DNA of 64,000 bases. It comes from Dietzia aurantiaca. Lineage in GTDB: Bacteria; Actinomycetota; Actinomycetes; Mycobacteriales; Mycobacteriaceae. The translations under genes were made by a program, and so were the position numbers. Location: NCBI RefSeq assembly GCF_021033825.1, contig NZ_JAIFXZ010000008.1:1-64000 (forward strand), given 5' to 3'. Below are positions 37,904 through 48,791 of the stretch, in pieces; position 1 is the stretch's first letter, and every line of letters begins with the position of its first letter. The notes below the pieces were generated by a model. The model was not told the origin of the DNA and did not search any database. It saw only the letters and a program-made list of their open reading frames with translations.

Positions 37904-38866
37904 GTGAACACCGAGGTAAGCACGGATCAGGAGGCGGGCGTCGTGGACGTCGACGACCAGTCGGCCGCCGCGGGCACCGACCCGGAGTCGGGCTTCGACG
38001 CGGCGCTGCGTGAGCGGCTGGCCTCCGGCGTGGAGGTGGCCCGCTCGGCGGTCGAGGAGTTCGCCGGCGCCGGCGTGGGGGAGCACCTCGGGTCCGAGGT
38101 CGAGGCCGCGTTCACCACCACCCATCGTTTCGGCGCGGACCTGTCCGGGTACCGCGGGTGGTACTGGGCGTGCGTGCTGGCGTTGGTGCCGGGCGGGGAA
38201 CTGACGGTCGACGAGATCGCGTTGCTGCCCGGGGACGAGGCGCTGATCGCGCCCGAGTGGGTGCCGTGGGATCAGCGGGTGCGTGCCGGCGACCTCGGTG
38301 CGGGGGACCTGCTCCCGCCTGGTGACGACGACGAGCGGCTCGTGCCCGGGCACACGCTCACCGGTGACGAAGCCCTGGACGAGCTGGCCGGACCCATCGG
38401 TCTCGGTCGTGAGCAGCACCTGAGTCGGGAGGGCCGGGCCCTGGCGGCCGAGCGGTGGTCGGCCGTTCGCGGGCCGGACGCCGAGATCGCCCGCAGTGCC
38501 AAATACCACTGTGGGAGCTGCGGTTTCCTGGTGCCGGTGGCGGGCTCGCTGAGCACCATGTTCGGGGTGTGCGCCAACGAGTTCTCGGCCGACGGCCAGG
38601 TGGTGCACCTGCAATACGGCTGCGGCGCCCACAGTGCGGTGGAGAAGCCGAAGGACACGAGTCCCGCGATTCCCGAGGCGTTCGACGACGCCGCCGTCGA
38701 CGTGGTGGTCCTGCCGCAGCAGCTCAAGGCCGCCGCACAGGCGCGCGCCGAGGCCGAGGCCAATGCCGATTCCCAGCAGCCCGCCAGCGCCGACTCCGAG
38801 CAGCCAGCGAATGCCGAGCATCCTGACGATAAGTCGACCGGCCAGGACTCCGACTCCGCTCCCTGA
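37904..38866 (+). CDS. DUF3027-family protein
   Basis: 320 residues, soluble. An N-terminal domain with GYRGWYWACVLALVPGGELT and APEWVPWDQRVRAGDLGAGD, then a Cys-rich block (YHCGSCGFLVPVAGSLSTMF ... CANEF ... YGCGAHS) that may bind metal, and an acidic repetitive tail (NADSQQPASADSEQPANAEH). The pattern is DUF3027 of actinobacteria; no function is known. GTG start at 37904 with GGGAGGG upstream, divergent from the glutaminyl cyclase gene with a 66-base spacer. Confidence 0.82.
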   Translation: MNTEVSTDQEAGVVDVDDQSAAAGTDPESGFDAALRERLASGVEVARSAVEEFAGAGVGEHLGSEVEAAFTTTHRFGADLSGYRGWYWACVLALVPGGELTVDEIALLPGDEALIAPEWVPWDQRVRAGDLGAGDLLPPGDDDERLVPGHTLTGDEALDELAGPIGLGREQHLSREGRALAAERWSAVRGPDAEIARSAKYHCGSCGFLVPVAGSLSTMFGVCANEFSADGQVVHLQYGCGAHSAVEKPKDTSPAIPEAFDDAAVDVVVLPQQLKAAAQARAEAEANADSQQPASADSEQPANAEHPDDKSTGQDSDSAP

Positions 38867-38982
38867 GCCTCGACCCTCGCCCGTGTGGTGGACGTCCTGC
38901 TCGGGGATTCGCGGACGGTCGAGCTGGACGTCGAGTGAACCCGGGGCGACCGCTGAGCGGTGGGTGGCCGGGGACGGGTGAT

Positions 38983-38997
38983 GGCGTTGTCGTCGTC
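38983..38997 (+). repeat. Intergenic copy of the GGCGTTGTCGTCGTC word
   Basis: Exact 15-mer in the 158-base spacer between the DUF3027 and DUF2530 genes, where coding cannot explain it. See the copies at 2316, 10812, 13219 and 60851. Confidence 0.7.
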
Positions 38998-39024
38998 GGA
39001 TGCGGCGGTGAGCGGCGCGTGAGG

Positions 39025-39399
39025 TCAGTTGCCGGCGGGCTGATCGGCGACGCGGTCGAAGTCGAGGCCCTCCTGCGCGCCCGCACTGCCCGCGATCACC
39101 GCGCGGCGCTGGAGTGCGTACACCGCGGTGCCGACCGCGCCCACGCCCACACCGACCGCGCACAGGATGACCGTGCGCATGTCGCCGTCGAAGAACAGCA
39201 TCTGCGCCAATAGCGCGATCGTCCACGCCAGGGTGCCGATCAGCATCGGCGGCCGCGGATCCAGCAGGTACGACGGAATCGGCGGCACCCGACGCTCTGG
39301 CCGGGGGTGTTCGGGGGCGGGGGACGCCTCGGACGCGGACGGGCCGTGGGGCTGCTGAGGCACATGGTGCGCCTGAGGCTCCGCTGAGTCGTCCGTCAT
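39025..39399 (-). CDS. DUF2530-family membrane protein
   Basis: 124 residues. A Pro/His-rich cytosolic N-terminus, the family block PPIPSYLLDPRPPMLIGTLA, and two helices (GTLAWTIALLAQMLFF and TVILCAVGVGVGAVGTAVYA). Corresponds in place and type to Rv0879c of mycobacteria. Divergent from the purine permease; 76 bases separate the starts. Confidence 0.8.
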   Translation of the reverse strand: MTDDSAEPQAHHVPQQPHGPSASEASPAPEHPRPERRVPPIPSYLLDPRPPMLIGTLAWTIALLAQMLFFDGDMRTVILCAVGVGVGAVGTAVYALQRRAVIAGSAGAQEGLDFDRVADQPAGN

Positions 39400-39475
39400 G
39401 ACCGCGACGCTACCGCAGGCCGACGGACGGTTACTCTATGACGGTTCCTCAACTCCTCGCCTGGAAGGCCGGCAG

Positions 39476-40945
39476 ATGTCGCAGAGCACCGGGGCCCCCT
39501 CACAGCCCCCCGCGCAGATCGGCGCGCTCGATCGCTATTTCAAGATCAGCGAGCGTGGCTCGTCGGTGTCGCGCGAGGTGCGCGGTGGCCTCGTCAGCTT
39601 CTTCGCGATGGCCTACATCATCATCCTCAACCCGCTGATCCTCGGATCCGGGACGGACGTCGAGGGTAACCAGCTGTCGATCGTCGAGATCGCGGCCGTC
39701 ACCGCTTTCACGGCCGGCGTCATGACGATCGCGTTCGGCGCCATCGCGCGGTACCCGTTCGCGTTCGCCACCGGCCTCGGCATCAATTCGCTGGTCGCCG
39801 TGACCATCGCGCAGCAGGTGACTTGGGCGGAGGCCATGGGGCTGGTGGTGATCGAGGGCATCATCATCGTGATCCTGGCGATCACCGGCTTCCGCACCGC
39901 CGTGTTCAACGCCGTGCCGCCCGAGCTCAAGGCGGCCATCGCCGTGGGTATCGGTCTGTTCATCGCCATGGTCGGCGTCGTGGACTCCGGGTTTGTGCGC
40001 CGCATCCCCGACGCCGCCGGCACCACCGTGCCCGTCGGACTGGGCATCGGCGGCTCCATCGCCTCCTGGCCGACCTTCGTGTTTGTCGTGGGCCTGTTGC
40101 TGTGCGGCGTCCTCGTCGCGCGCCGGATCCGCGGCGGCCTGTTCATCGGCATCGTCGTGACCGCGATCTTCTCCGTGATCGTCGAGGCCATCGCCGGCGC
40201 CGGGCCGTCCTTCGTCGACGGCGAGCCCAACCCCACCGGCTGGAGCCTCGCCGTGCCGGGCATCCCCGACTCGCTCGGCGGGATCCCCAACCTGGCGCTG
40301 ATCGGCCAGGTCGACCTCATCGGTGCGTTCACCCGCATCGGCCCCCTGGCCGCCGGGTTGTTCGTCTTCACCCTGCTGCTCGCCAACTTCTTCGACGCCA
40401 TGGGCACGTTCACCGGCCTCGGCAAGGAAGCCGAGCTCATGGACTCCAAGGGCAACCTGCCCAACATGAAGGCCGCGCTGGTCGTCGAGGGCTTCGGCGC
40501 CGTCGCCGGCGGTCTGACGTCGTCGTCGTCCAACACGGTGTTCCTCGAGTCCGCCTCGGGCATCGCCGAGGGCGCCCGGACCGGCCTGGCGAACATCGTC
40601 ACCGGCACGCTGTTCCTGCTCGCCATGTTCTTCACGCCGCTGTACGAGGTCGTGCCCGTCGAGGCGGCGGCGCCCGCGCTGGTGATCGTCGGTGCGCTCA
40701 TGATCTCGCAGATCAAGCAGATCGACCTGACGAACTTCGCCGTGGCCCTGCCCGCGTTCCTCACGATCGTTGCGATGCCGTACACCTACTCGATCGCCAA
40801 CGGCATCGGCATCGGGTTCATCGCCTGGGTCGTCATGGCCACCGCGACCGGGAAGGCGCGAACCGTGCACCCGATCCTGTGGATCGTCGCGGCCGCGTTC
40901 GTGGTGTTCTTCGGCATCGGGCCGATCACCGACGCGCTGGCCTGA
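39476..40945 (+). CDS. NCS2-family purine (adenine/guanine/hypoxanthine) permease
   Basis: 489 residues, about 13 membrane helices. The opening IGALDRYFKISERGSSVSRE and RGGLVSFFAMAYIIILNPLI are hallmarks of the AzgA/PbuG branch, as are FATGLGINSLVAVTIAQQ, ANFFDAMGTFTGLG and SSSNTVFLESASGIAEGART. Imports purine bases with protons. The ATG at 39476 has GGAAGG upstream; an earlier GTG at 39398 would add a leader not usual in the family. It is followed by the rRNA methyltransferase 43 bases on. Confidence 0.92.
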   Translation: MSQSTGAPSQPPAQIGALDRYFKISERGSSVSREVRGGLVSFFAMAYIIILNPLILGSGTDVEGNQLSIVEIAAVTAFTAGVMTIAFGAIARYPFAFATGLGINSLVAVTIAQQVTWAEAMGLVVIEGIIIVILAITGFRTAVFNAVPPELKAAIAVGIGLFIAMVGVVDSGFVRRIPDAAGTTVPVGLGIGGSIASWPTFVFVVGLLLCGVLVARRIRGGLFIGIVVTAIFSVIVEAIAGAGPSFVDGEPNPTGWSLAVPGIPDSLGGIPNLALIGQVDLIGAFTRIGPLAAGLFVFTLLLANFFDAMGTFTGLGKEAELMDSKGNLPNMKAALVVEGFGAVAGGLTSSSSNTVFLESASGIAEGARTGLANIVTGTLFLLAMFFTPLYEVVPVEAAAPALVIVGALMISQIKQIDLTNFAVALPAFLTIVAMPYTYSIANGIGIGFIAWVVMATATGKARTVHPILWIVAAAFVVFFGIGPITDALA

Positions 40946-40988
40946 GGGACTGAGTGACTGAATTACCGAAGGACTCGGCGGGGTCGGA

Positions 40989-41834
40989 GTGACCGGGATG
41001 CGAGTCGTTGACATCACCGACCCCGCCGACCCGCTTCTGGACGACCTGCGGGATCTCAACAAATCCGACCGCCGGCCCGACCTGCCCGGCGGCCGCGGCC
41101 TGGTGATCGCCGAGGGCACCTACGTCGTGGGGCGGATGCTGCTCTCGCGTTTCGACCCGCACATCATGCTGGGAACCGACTCGCGACTGGCGCAGCTGCG
41201 ACGCGAGTCGGCCGCCGAGGGCTGGGACGCCGATGAGCGGGCCGGCGACGCGGTATACATGCGGGCGTCGAAAAATCTGATCAGTGAGGTGATCGGGTTC
41301 CGGTCCAGTCGCGACATCCTCGCCGCCGCCGACCGGCCCGAGCCACTGTCCGTCGACTCCGTGGTGGACGGGGCGCGGACGCTCGTCGTGCTAGAGGGCG
41401 TCAACGATCCCGAGAACCTCGGCGCCATTTTCCGCAACTGCGCGGCCCTCGGCGTGGACGGCGTGCTGTTCGGCGCCGCCGCCGGGGACCCGCTCTACCG
41501 CCGGGTCGTGCGGGTGTCGATGGGGCACGTGCTGCGGCTGCCGTTCGCGCACCTGCCGGGTACCCCCACCACGTGGCAGCGGTCCCTCGAGGGACTGCAT
41601 GAGCAGGGATTCAGAACCGTCGCGTTGACGCCCTACGCCGATACGCCCCTGTCCCGGGCCGTGGATGCCGAGAAGGTCGCGTTCCTGCTCGGCGCCGAGG
41701 GGCCGGGACTCACCGAGCACGCGATGAACGCCTGCGACGTCCGGGCCGCGATCCCCATGGCCGACGGGACCGACTCGCTCAATGTGGCCACGGCCGCCGC
41801 GGTGGCCTTCTACGAGCGGGCGCGCGAGAGCTGA
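40989..41834 (+). CDS. SpoU-family RNA 2'-O-methyltransferase (Rv0881 type)
   Basis: 281 residues. An N-terminal substrate-recognition domain (about 1-110) and a C-terminal trefoil-knot SPOUT domain with the three signature motifs: VVLEGVNDPENLGAIFRNCA, AFLLGAEGPGLTEH and AAIPMADGTDSLNVATAAAV. It transfers methyl from S-adenosylmethionine to rRNA or tRNA ribose; the exact nucleotide is not visible. GTG start at 40989. Same strand as the purine permease, possibly co-transcribed. Confidence 0.88.
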   Translation: MTGMRVVDITDPADPLLDDLRDLNKSDRRPDLPGGRGLVIAEGTYVVGRMLLSRFDPHIMLGTDSRLAQLRRESAAEGWDADERAGDAVYMRASKNLISEVIGFRSSRDILAAADRPEPLSVDSVVDGARTLVVLEGVNDPENLGAIFRNCAALGVDGVLFGAAAGDPLYRRVVRVSMGHVLRLPFAHLPGTPTTWQRSLEGLHEQGFRTVALTPYADTPLSRAVDAEKVAFLLGAEGPGLTEHAMNACDVRAAIPMADGTDSLNVATAAAVAFYERARES

Positions 41835-41967
41835 CGAGGCGCGGAGGCGCGGCGTCGCCGGGAGCGGTGCGGGCTGGCTGGCCAGCGGCGGGCCGGATGG
41901 CTGGCGGCCGGTGGGAGATATGCGCCCGGAATGCGACATTCCGGGCGCGCACCTGTCGACAATCCGG

Positions 41968-41986
41968 GCAAAGAGGGCGCGTAAGT
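41968..41986 (+). repeat. Intergenic repeat unit GCAAAGAGGGCGCG[TC]AAGT
   Basis: GCAAAGAGGGCGCGTAAGT in the 213-base spacer before the UPF0060 gene. The same 19-mer with one change occurs at 48630-48648 and with more changes at 48662-48680, also in a spacer. The flank at 41919-41948 (ATGCGCCC ... GAATGCGACATTC) has a counterpart near 48594. Confidence 0.65.
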
Positions 41987-42047
41987 CGATTGGGTCGGGC
42001 GGGGCCGGGTCGGGGGGGCGTAAGGCTGGGGCCGGGCGGGGCCGGGG

Positions 42048-42377
42048 TCAGCGGGGGGCGTACATGATCACGCCGACGCCGATCAGGCAGAGGAGCGCGC
42101 CGGAGATGTCCCAGCGATCGGGCCGGAAGCCGTCCATGGCCATCGCCCAGACCAGCGAGCCGGCCACGAAGACGCCGCCGTAGGCCGCGAGGATCCGCCC
42201 GAAATTGGCATCAGGCTGCAGCGTCGCCACGAAGCCGTAGGCGCCCAGCGCCGCGACGCCCAGGCCGATCCAGATCCAGCCGCGGTGCTCGCGCACGCCC
42301 TGCCAGACCAGCCAGGCGCCGCCGATCTCCAGCACCGCCGCGAAGCCGAACAACAGGATCGACTTGGCAACGGTCAT
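42048..42377 (-). CDS. UPF0060 (YnfA) family membrane protein
   Basis: 109 residues, four membrane helices, standard family length. The opening [20 protein letters not shown] and [20 protein letters not shown] are the conserved blocks. Small multidrug-resistance-like fold; function unproven. Its start overlaps the end of the upstream DUF6928-like gene by 4 bases. Confidence 0.9.
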   Translation of the reverse strand: MTVAKSILLFGFAAVLEIGGAWLVWQGVREHRGWIWIGLGVAALGAYGFVATLQPDANFGRILAAYGGVFVAGSLVWAMAMDGFRPDRWDISGALLCLIGVGVIMYAPR

Positions 42378-43348
42378 GCGTGGTCCCGGTCGTCGGGGTG
42401 ATGCCCATGGTCCCGGTCGCCGGGGTGACTTCTGCGGTCGCGCGTGCCGGCGGAGGGATCGTTCCTCCCGCGGCGCAGCGGGCCGGCGCCCTTGCGGACC
42501 ACGTCGCCCACGCGACCGGCGAGCCCGCCAGCCAGGCCACTCGCGAGACCGCGCAGGCCGCGGCCCGAGGAGCGGGCCCGGTCGGCGAAGGGGATGCGCT
42601 CGTAGTCGTCGTCGTAATAGGGGGAGGCGGTGGTGTCGTCGTCCTCTCCGGCGTCGCGACGCGCGGCGGCGTGCAACTCCGCTCGGCCCGGGCCGTCGGC
42701 CAGGTGCAGGGCGGGGCCGGGAGGCGTGTGCTGGCGGACCTCGCGGCGGCCATCGGTGGCGAAGCCGTCGACCGGCACGTCCAGCCCGCCGGGCTCGAGG
42801 TCGAAGCCCAGCCAGTCGCGGTGCGCGGCGTGCAGGAGTGCGGAGGCGGAGAAGGGCAGGGCGAGTGGGTTGTCGTCGGCGCCCTCGAGCGGGAACTCAC
42901 CTGCCCAGTACGGGCGCTCGAACGGCAGGGGCATGCCCTCGTCCTCGACGATCCTGTCGTCGGCGGCCGCGAAGGAGCGCACCAGCGTGCCCGACTCCCA
43001 GCGGCCGAACCCGCTCACGCCCGAGTCCGGATCGTGGGAGAACTCCAGCACGGTGGGGGTGTCGACCAGCCGCAGCCACACCGGGTCGGTCTCCGAGGGC
43101 TTGACCGGGTGGCTGATCGGCGTCTGCACCACGGTCAGGCCCGGGAACGACCCGATGTAGATCTCGCCCGCGCCCGCCGAGGCCGAGCGGTTGAGCGGGA
43201 AGTGGCCGAGCGAGGCCACCGTGATCTTGGGATACAGCCGCGACAGCAGACGCCGGGCGAATCCCGGGTCGGAGCGGACGCCCGAGCGGAACAGCGCGGC
43301 GGGGTCGTCTGTGGACAGGTACCAGAAGGTCGCGACGTGATGGCCCAT
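42374..43348 (-). CDS. DUF6928-like protein with Asp/His-rich tail
   Basis: 324 residues, soluble. Blocks such as [36 protein letters not shown] and [18 protein letters not shown] match what I recall of DUF6928 in actinobacteria. A low-complexity C-terminal third follows: [16 protein letters not shown], a Gly/Ala helix, and a tail of repeated [17 protein letters not shown] coded by a tandem repeat near 42380-42433. The His/Asp tail could bind metal. It lies 9 bases after sepH in reading direction, so the order is sepH, this gene, UPF0060. Function unknown. Confidence 0.7.
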   Translation of the reverse strand: MGHHVATFWYLSTDDPAALFRSGVRSDPGFARRLLSRLYPKITVASLGHFPLNRSASAGAGEIYIGSFPGLTVVQTPISHPVKPSETDPVWLRLVDTPTVLEFSHDPDSGVSGFGRWESGTLVRSFAAADDRIVEDEGMPLPFERPYWAGEFPLEGADDNPLALPFSASALLHAAHRDWLGFDLEPGGLDVPVDGFATDGRREVRQHTPPGPALHLADGPGRAELHAAARRDAGEDDDTTASPYYDDDYERIPFADRARSSGRGLRGLASGLAGGLAGRVGDVVRKGAGPLRRGRNDPSAGTRDRRSHPGDRDHGHHPDDRDHA

Positions 43349-43357
43349 GGCGCGGCG

Positions 43358-44404
43358 TCAGTCGTCCTTGCTCCGGACACCGAGCAGGACGTCCTCCCAG
43401 GACGGCATCGTCGGATGACGGCGCGAGGGACGACGCTCGGGTTCGGTGGGGGTGTGCCGGAGGAAGTCGTCGGCGTCGTCGTCGGACTCCTCTCGGTCCT
43501 TGTCGGAGGCGCCGGCGCGCCGGGGCTCGCCAGCGGCGGGTGCGGGACGGTCATCTCGGTCATCCCGCGAGACGCCCGGGCGCGGGGAGTCCGACCGCTC
43601 GGATGCGGGGCGCTCGTCGCGGGAGTCCGGCGGCGTCACGGCGGCCGGCGGCACGGCCGCGGGGCTGCCGCCGGCCGACGACAGCCGCGGCGCGGCGGGA
43701 GGCTCGACAGCGGGGGTGGGCCGATCGGATTCCACGCGGGCCAGCGAAGGAACGGAGCGTACCGGCGGCGGGCCGGCCGGCACCGGGGGCCGCGAGGACA
43801 CGGTGCGCAACGCGGCAGCCTTGGACGGATCGAGGACCCGCTCGGCCTCCTCGTCGAGAGGACGAGCCGAACCGCCGTGGGAGTCGGGGACGAAGGACCA
43901 GGTGGCGCGGGCGTCGTCCGACAGCCCGGCTGGCCACGAGATCGCCACCACCCAGCCGCCCGAGCGGTCGCGCCAGGCGTCCCACTTCACGAGCTCCGGG
44001 TCGATGCCGCGTTGGTCGAGGGCCGCGTCCACCTTGTCGGCGAGCGTGTCCAGCGACGGCCCGTCCGACATCACCGGATGTGCCGACCGGGCCAGATCAG
44101 CGGCGTTCGAGCGCTCCAGCAACACCGGGATCGCGAAGCCCTCGATGCGGGACAGCGACACCCCGGCGTCGGCGGCCACCTCCTCGGGCGAGGCGCCGTG
44201 CCGGATGCGGTCCTGGATCTCGCGGGGCCGGAGCGTGCCGGTCACCGGCGCACGATCAGCTCCGCCGCCGGCGACGTACTCGCCACGGGCGGCAGCACGG
44301 AAGCGGTCGTCGAGCGGAACGGAGAACTTCTCGCCGGAGTCCGGGACCTCGCACTCGACCAGCGATGACTCGGTGTCGACACCGATGATCCTCAGCTTCC
44401 GCAT
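43358..44404 (-). CDS. sepH: SepH, FtsZ-associated cell-division protein (DUF3071)
   Basis: Actinobacterial activator of FtsZ assembly. 348 residues. The conserved N-terminal domain (about 1-75, LRIIGVDTESSLVECEVPDS ... TLRPREIQDRIRHGASPEEV) contains the helix-turn-helix-like PEEVAADAGVSLSRIEGFA, followed by HPVMSDGPSLDTLADKVDAA, then a disordered Pro/Ser/Asp-rich tail ending TMPSWEDVLLGVRSK, a conserved C-terminal motif. The ATG at 44404 has a perfect AGGAGG upstream. Begins a minus-strand operon with the next two genes. Confidence 0.9.
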   Translation of the reverse strand: MRKLRIIGVDTESSLVECEVPDSGEKFSVPLDDRFRAAARGEYVAGGGADRAPVTGTLRPREIQDRIRHGASPEEVAADAGVSLSRIEGFAIPVLLERSNAADLARSAHPVMSDGPSLDTLADKVDAALDQRGIDPELVKWDAWRDRSGGWVVAISWPAGLSDDARATWSFVPDSHGGSARPLDEEAERVLDPSKAAALRTVSSRPPVPAGPPPVRSVPSLARVESDRPTPAVEPPAAPRLSSAGGSPAAVPPAAVTPPDSRDERPASERSDSPRPGVSRDDRDDRPAPAAGEPRRAGASDKDREESDDDADDFLRHTPTEPERRPSRRHPTMPSWEDVLLGVRSKDD

Positions 44405-44490
44405 GCCGCCTCCTGACTCCTCACGGCCCCACCGGGGACTCGAACGGTCCACTACCCGGGGCCTGGGCGTTGGACCACATGGTAGGGCAG

Positions 44491-44530
44491 CGCAGCCCAC
44501 CCGGCGCGCGGACGGGCCGGGTGGGCTGCG
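44491..44530 (-). terminator. Terminator of serC
   Basis: A perfect 14-bp stem CGCAGCCCACCCGG / CCGGGTGGGCTGCG with a 12-base loop, 29 bases past the serC stop in its reading direction. It separates serC from sepH. Confidence 0.8.
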
Positions 44531-44558
44531 GAAATCTGCAGAACTAGCGCGACAGGCG

Positions 44559-46492
<1,934 letters not shown>

Positions 46493-46646
46493 AGACGCGG
46501 GTGTAACGGGTGGGGCGCCTGTGGCGATCGGGGGGAATGCGTGCCAACGCTCTTCGAAGGGTGGGTAGGCGTCACGGTAGGGTGTGGCACAGCACATTCG
46601 TGGCGGGACACAGGCCGCCGGGACCAGTCGTCGGAGAGGTAATCGC

Positions 46647-47936
46647 GTGACCGCAGGCTCGAACGGTTCGGACCGCAATGCAACACTGTCGTACCCCGGC
46701 GGTGAGCTGGAACTTGACGTGGTCGACGCCACCTGCGGGAGCGATGCCGTCCAGCTCGGCCCGATGCTGGCCAAGACGGGGATGACCACCCTGGACGTGG
46801 GTTTCGTCAACACGTCCTCGTGCACGTCGTCGATCACCTACATCGACGGTGGCGAGGGCATCCTGCGCCACCGCGGTTACCCCATCGACCAGCTGGCGGA
46901 GAAGTCCTCGTTCCTCGAGGTCTCCTACCTCCTCATCTACGGCGAGGACCCCACCGAGGCGCAGCTCGCCGAGTTCACCGAGAAGATCATGGGCGAGACG
47001 GCCCTGCCCGGTCAGATGATGCCGCTGCTCAAGGCCTTCCCGCTGGACACCCACCCCATGCCCGTGTTTTCGGCCGGCGTGAGCCTGTTCGGCACCCACG
47101 GCGACGACCTGGACATCGATGACCCGAAGGCTGTCGACCTGGCGACCGCGCGCCTGCTGGGCCGCGGCCCGACACTGGCCGCCGCGACCGAGCGGATCCG
47201 TACCGGCAACGAGGCCATCGATCCGGATCCCTCGCTCGGCTACGTCGGCAACTTCCTGCGGATGACCTTCGGTCCGGAGTACGAGATCACGGACGAGGTC
47301 GTCAAGGCGCTGGACATGCTCCTGCTGCTGCACGCCGATCACGAGCAGAACTGCTCCACCTCGACCGTCCGCATGGTCGGCTCGTCCGAGGCGCCGCTGT
47401 ACGCCTCCATCACCGGCGGCGTCAACGCCCTGTACGGCCCGCTGCACGGTGGCGCCAACCAGGCCGTGCTCGAGATGCTCGAGCGCATCCAGTCGGAGGG
47501 TGGCGACGCCACCGATTACATGGACCGCGTCAAGAACAAGGTCGACGGCGTGAAGCTCATGGGCTTCGGCCACCGCGTCTACAAGAGCTACGATCCGCGT
47601 GCTGCGATCGCCAAGAAGCACGCGCACGCGCTGCTGTCGAAGAGCAACGATCCGCTGCTCGAGATCGCACTGAAGCTCGAGGAGACGGCGCTGGCCGACG
47701 AGTACTTCGTCGAGCGCAAGCTCTACCCGAACGTAGATTTCTACACGGGCCTGATCTACCGCGCGATGGGCTTCCCGACCGACATGTTCACCGTGCTGTT
47801 CGCGCTCGGTCGCATGCCGGGTTGGATTGCGCACTGGCGCGAGATGCGCGAGGATCCTTCCACCAAGATCAACCGCCCGCGCCAAGTCTACACCGGCCAG
47901 GACGAGCGGAACTTCACCCCGATCAGCGAGCGCTGA
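46647..47936 (+). CDS. gltA: Citrate synthase
   Basis: Condenses acetyl-CoA and oxaloacetate, TCA cycle entry. 429 residues, type of mycobacterial GltA2. Active-site His segments LLLLHADHEQNCSTSTVRM and GFGHRVYKSYDPRA, and the catalytic Asp in NVDFYTGLIYRAMGFP. GTG start at 46647 with GGAGAGG at 46633; an upstream ATG gives an Arg-rich leader and is unlikely. Followed by the FKBP gene after 124 bases. Confidence 0.95.
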   Translation: MTAGSNGSDRNATLSYPGGELELDVVDATCGSDAVQLGPMLAKTGMTTLDVGFVNTSSCTSSITYIDGGEGILRHRGYPIDQLAEKSSFLEVSYLLIYGEDPTEAQLAEFTEKIMGETALPGQMMPLLKAFPLDTHPMPVFSAGVSLFGTHGDDLDIDDPKAVDLATARLLGRGPTLAAATERIRTGNEAIDPDPSLGYVGNFLRMTFGPEYEITDEVVKALDMLLLLHADHEQNCSTSTVRMVGSSEAPLYASITGGVNALYGPLHGGANQAVLEMLERIQSEGGDATDYMDRVKNKVDGVKLMGFGHRVYKSYDPRAAIAKKHAHALLSKSNDPLLEIALKLEETALADEYFVERKLYPNVDFYTGLIYRAMGFPTDMFTVLFALGRMPGWIAHWREMREDPSTKINRPRQVYTGQDERNFTPISER

Positions 47937-48060
47937 CCGGACTTGTGTCCGGTCGGCCAGAAGCCGGGCGGACCACGACCCGGTCGGCCTGGCGTCGATC
48001 GGACATGATCCCGGGCAGTTCACGCTGACCTCGGGACCCCGGACTCCAGGAGGAGAGACC

Positions 48061-48417
48061 ATGGAGAAGCCCGAGATCGACATGCCGGAGGGCCCCGCGC
48101 CCACCGAGCTCGTCACCGAAGACATCACGGTGGGCGAGGGCAACGAGGCCGTCGCCGGCGGAAACGTCACCGTCCACTACGTGGGTGTCGACTTCGAGAA
48201 CGGTGAGCAGTTCGACTCCTCCTGGGATCGTGGTGAATCCATCACCTTCCCGCTGAACGGCCTGATCCAGGGCTGGCAGGAGGGCATCCCGGGCATGAAG
48301 GTCGGCGGTCGCCGCAAGCTGGTGATCCCGCCGGACAAGGCCTATGGCACCTCCGCGGCCCTGCACCCGCTGGGTGGAAAGACGCTGGTCTTCGTGATCG
48401 ACCTGCTCGACGCCTGA
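48061..48417 (+). CDS. FKBP-type peptidyl-prolyl isomerase
   Basis: Catalyses cis-trans proline isomerisation in the cytosol (no signal peptide). 118 residues, a single FKBP domain: VTVHYVGVDFENGEQFDSSW, FPLNGLIQGWQEGIPGMKVG, RRKLVIPPDKAYG and LVFVIDLLDA. Nearly all FK506-site aromatic positions are present. ATG with AGGAGAGA upstream. Closed by a strong terminator. Confidence 0.94.
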   Translation: MEKPEIDMPEGPAPTELVTEDITVGEGNEAVAGGNVTVHYVGVDFENGEQFDSSWDRGESITFPLNGLIQGWQEGIPGMKVGGRRKLVIPPDKAYGTSAALHPLGGKTLVFVIDLLDA

Positions 48418-48490
48418 CCTGCCGGCTGCTGTTAGCGGCCAGGACCGGCTCGTCCGGCCACCGCTGGTTTCGCCCAGCCCCCGCACGACA

Positions 48491-48526
48491 CGACGCCCCG
48501 CTTCCTTCCGAGGAGGCGGGGCGTCG
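48491..48526. terminator. Terminator after the FKBP gene
   Basis: A 16-bp stem with one G-T wobble (CGACGCCCCGCTTCCT and its complement), 4-base loop, in the 374-base gap (48418-48791) between converging genes. The rest of that gap holds the repeat units listed next and no gene. Confidence 0.85.
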
Positions 48527-48629
48527 CGCATGTGCCGGGGCAGGGCGGGGCGGGGGCCGGCCTGGGTGCGTCCCGTAAGGTGCGCGTCGAAAATGCGCGC
48601 ATACGCTGGAGTTACGCTCCCAGAATGTC

Positions 48630-48680
48630 GCAAAGAGGGCGCGCAAGTGCCGCGGATCCGAGCAAACAGGACGCGCAAGT
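48630..48680 (+). repeat. Two units of the GCAAAGAGGGCGCGCAAGT intergenic repeat
   Basis: GCAAAGAGGGCGCGCAAGT (48630-48648) and GCAAACAGGACGCGCAAGT (48662-48680) lie 32 bases apart. The first differs by one base from the unit at 41968-41986. Both loci are non-coding spacers. Confidence 0.7.
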
Positions 48681-48791
48681 CCCCCCAGGGGCGACTCGGC
48701 TGGCGGGGCGGCGGGCGCGGCTAGCCAGACGGGGGTCCGGCGAACGCGGTCCGAGCACGCCCGCGGGGCGAGGGAGCGCCCGTGGGGACGG

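Noticed and set aside
44425-44480. A tRNA-like stretch on the minus strand with CGTTCGAGTCCCCGG.
   Set aside because: The T-loop pattern is there but no T-stem, D-arm or matching acceptor stem can be formed. At most a tRNA fragment.
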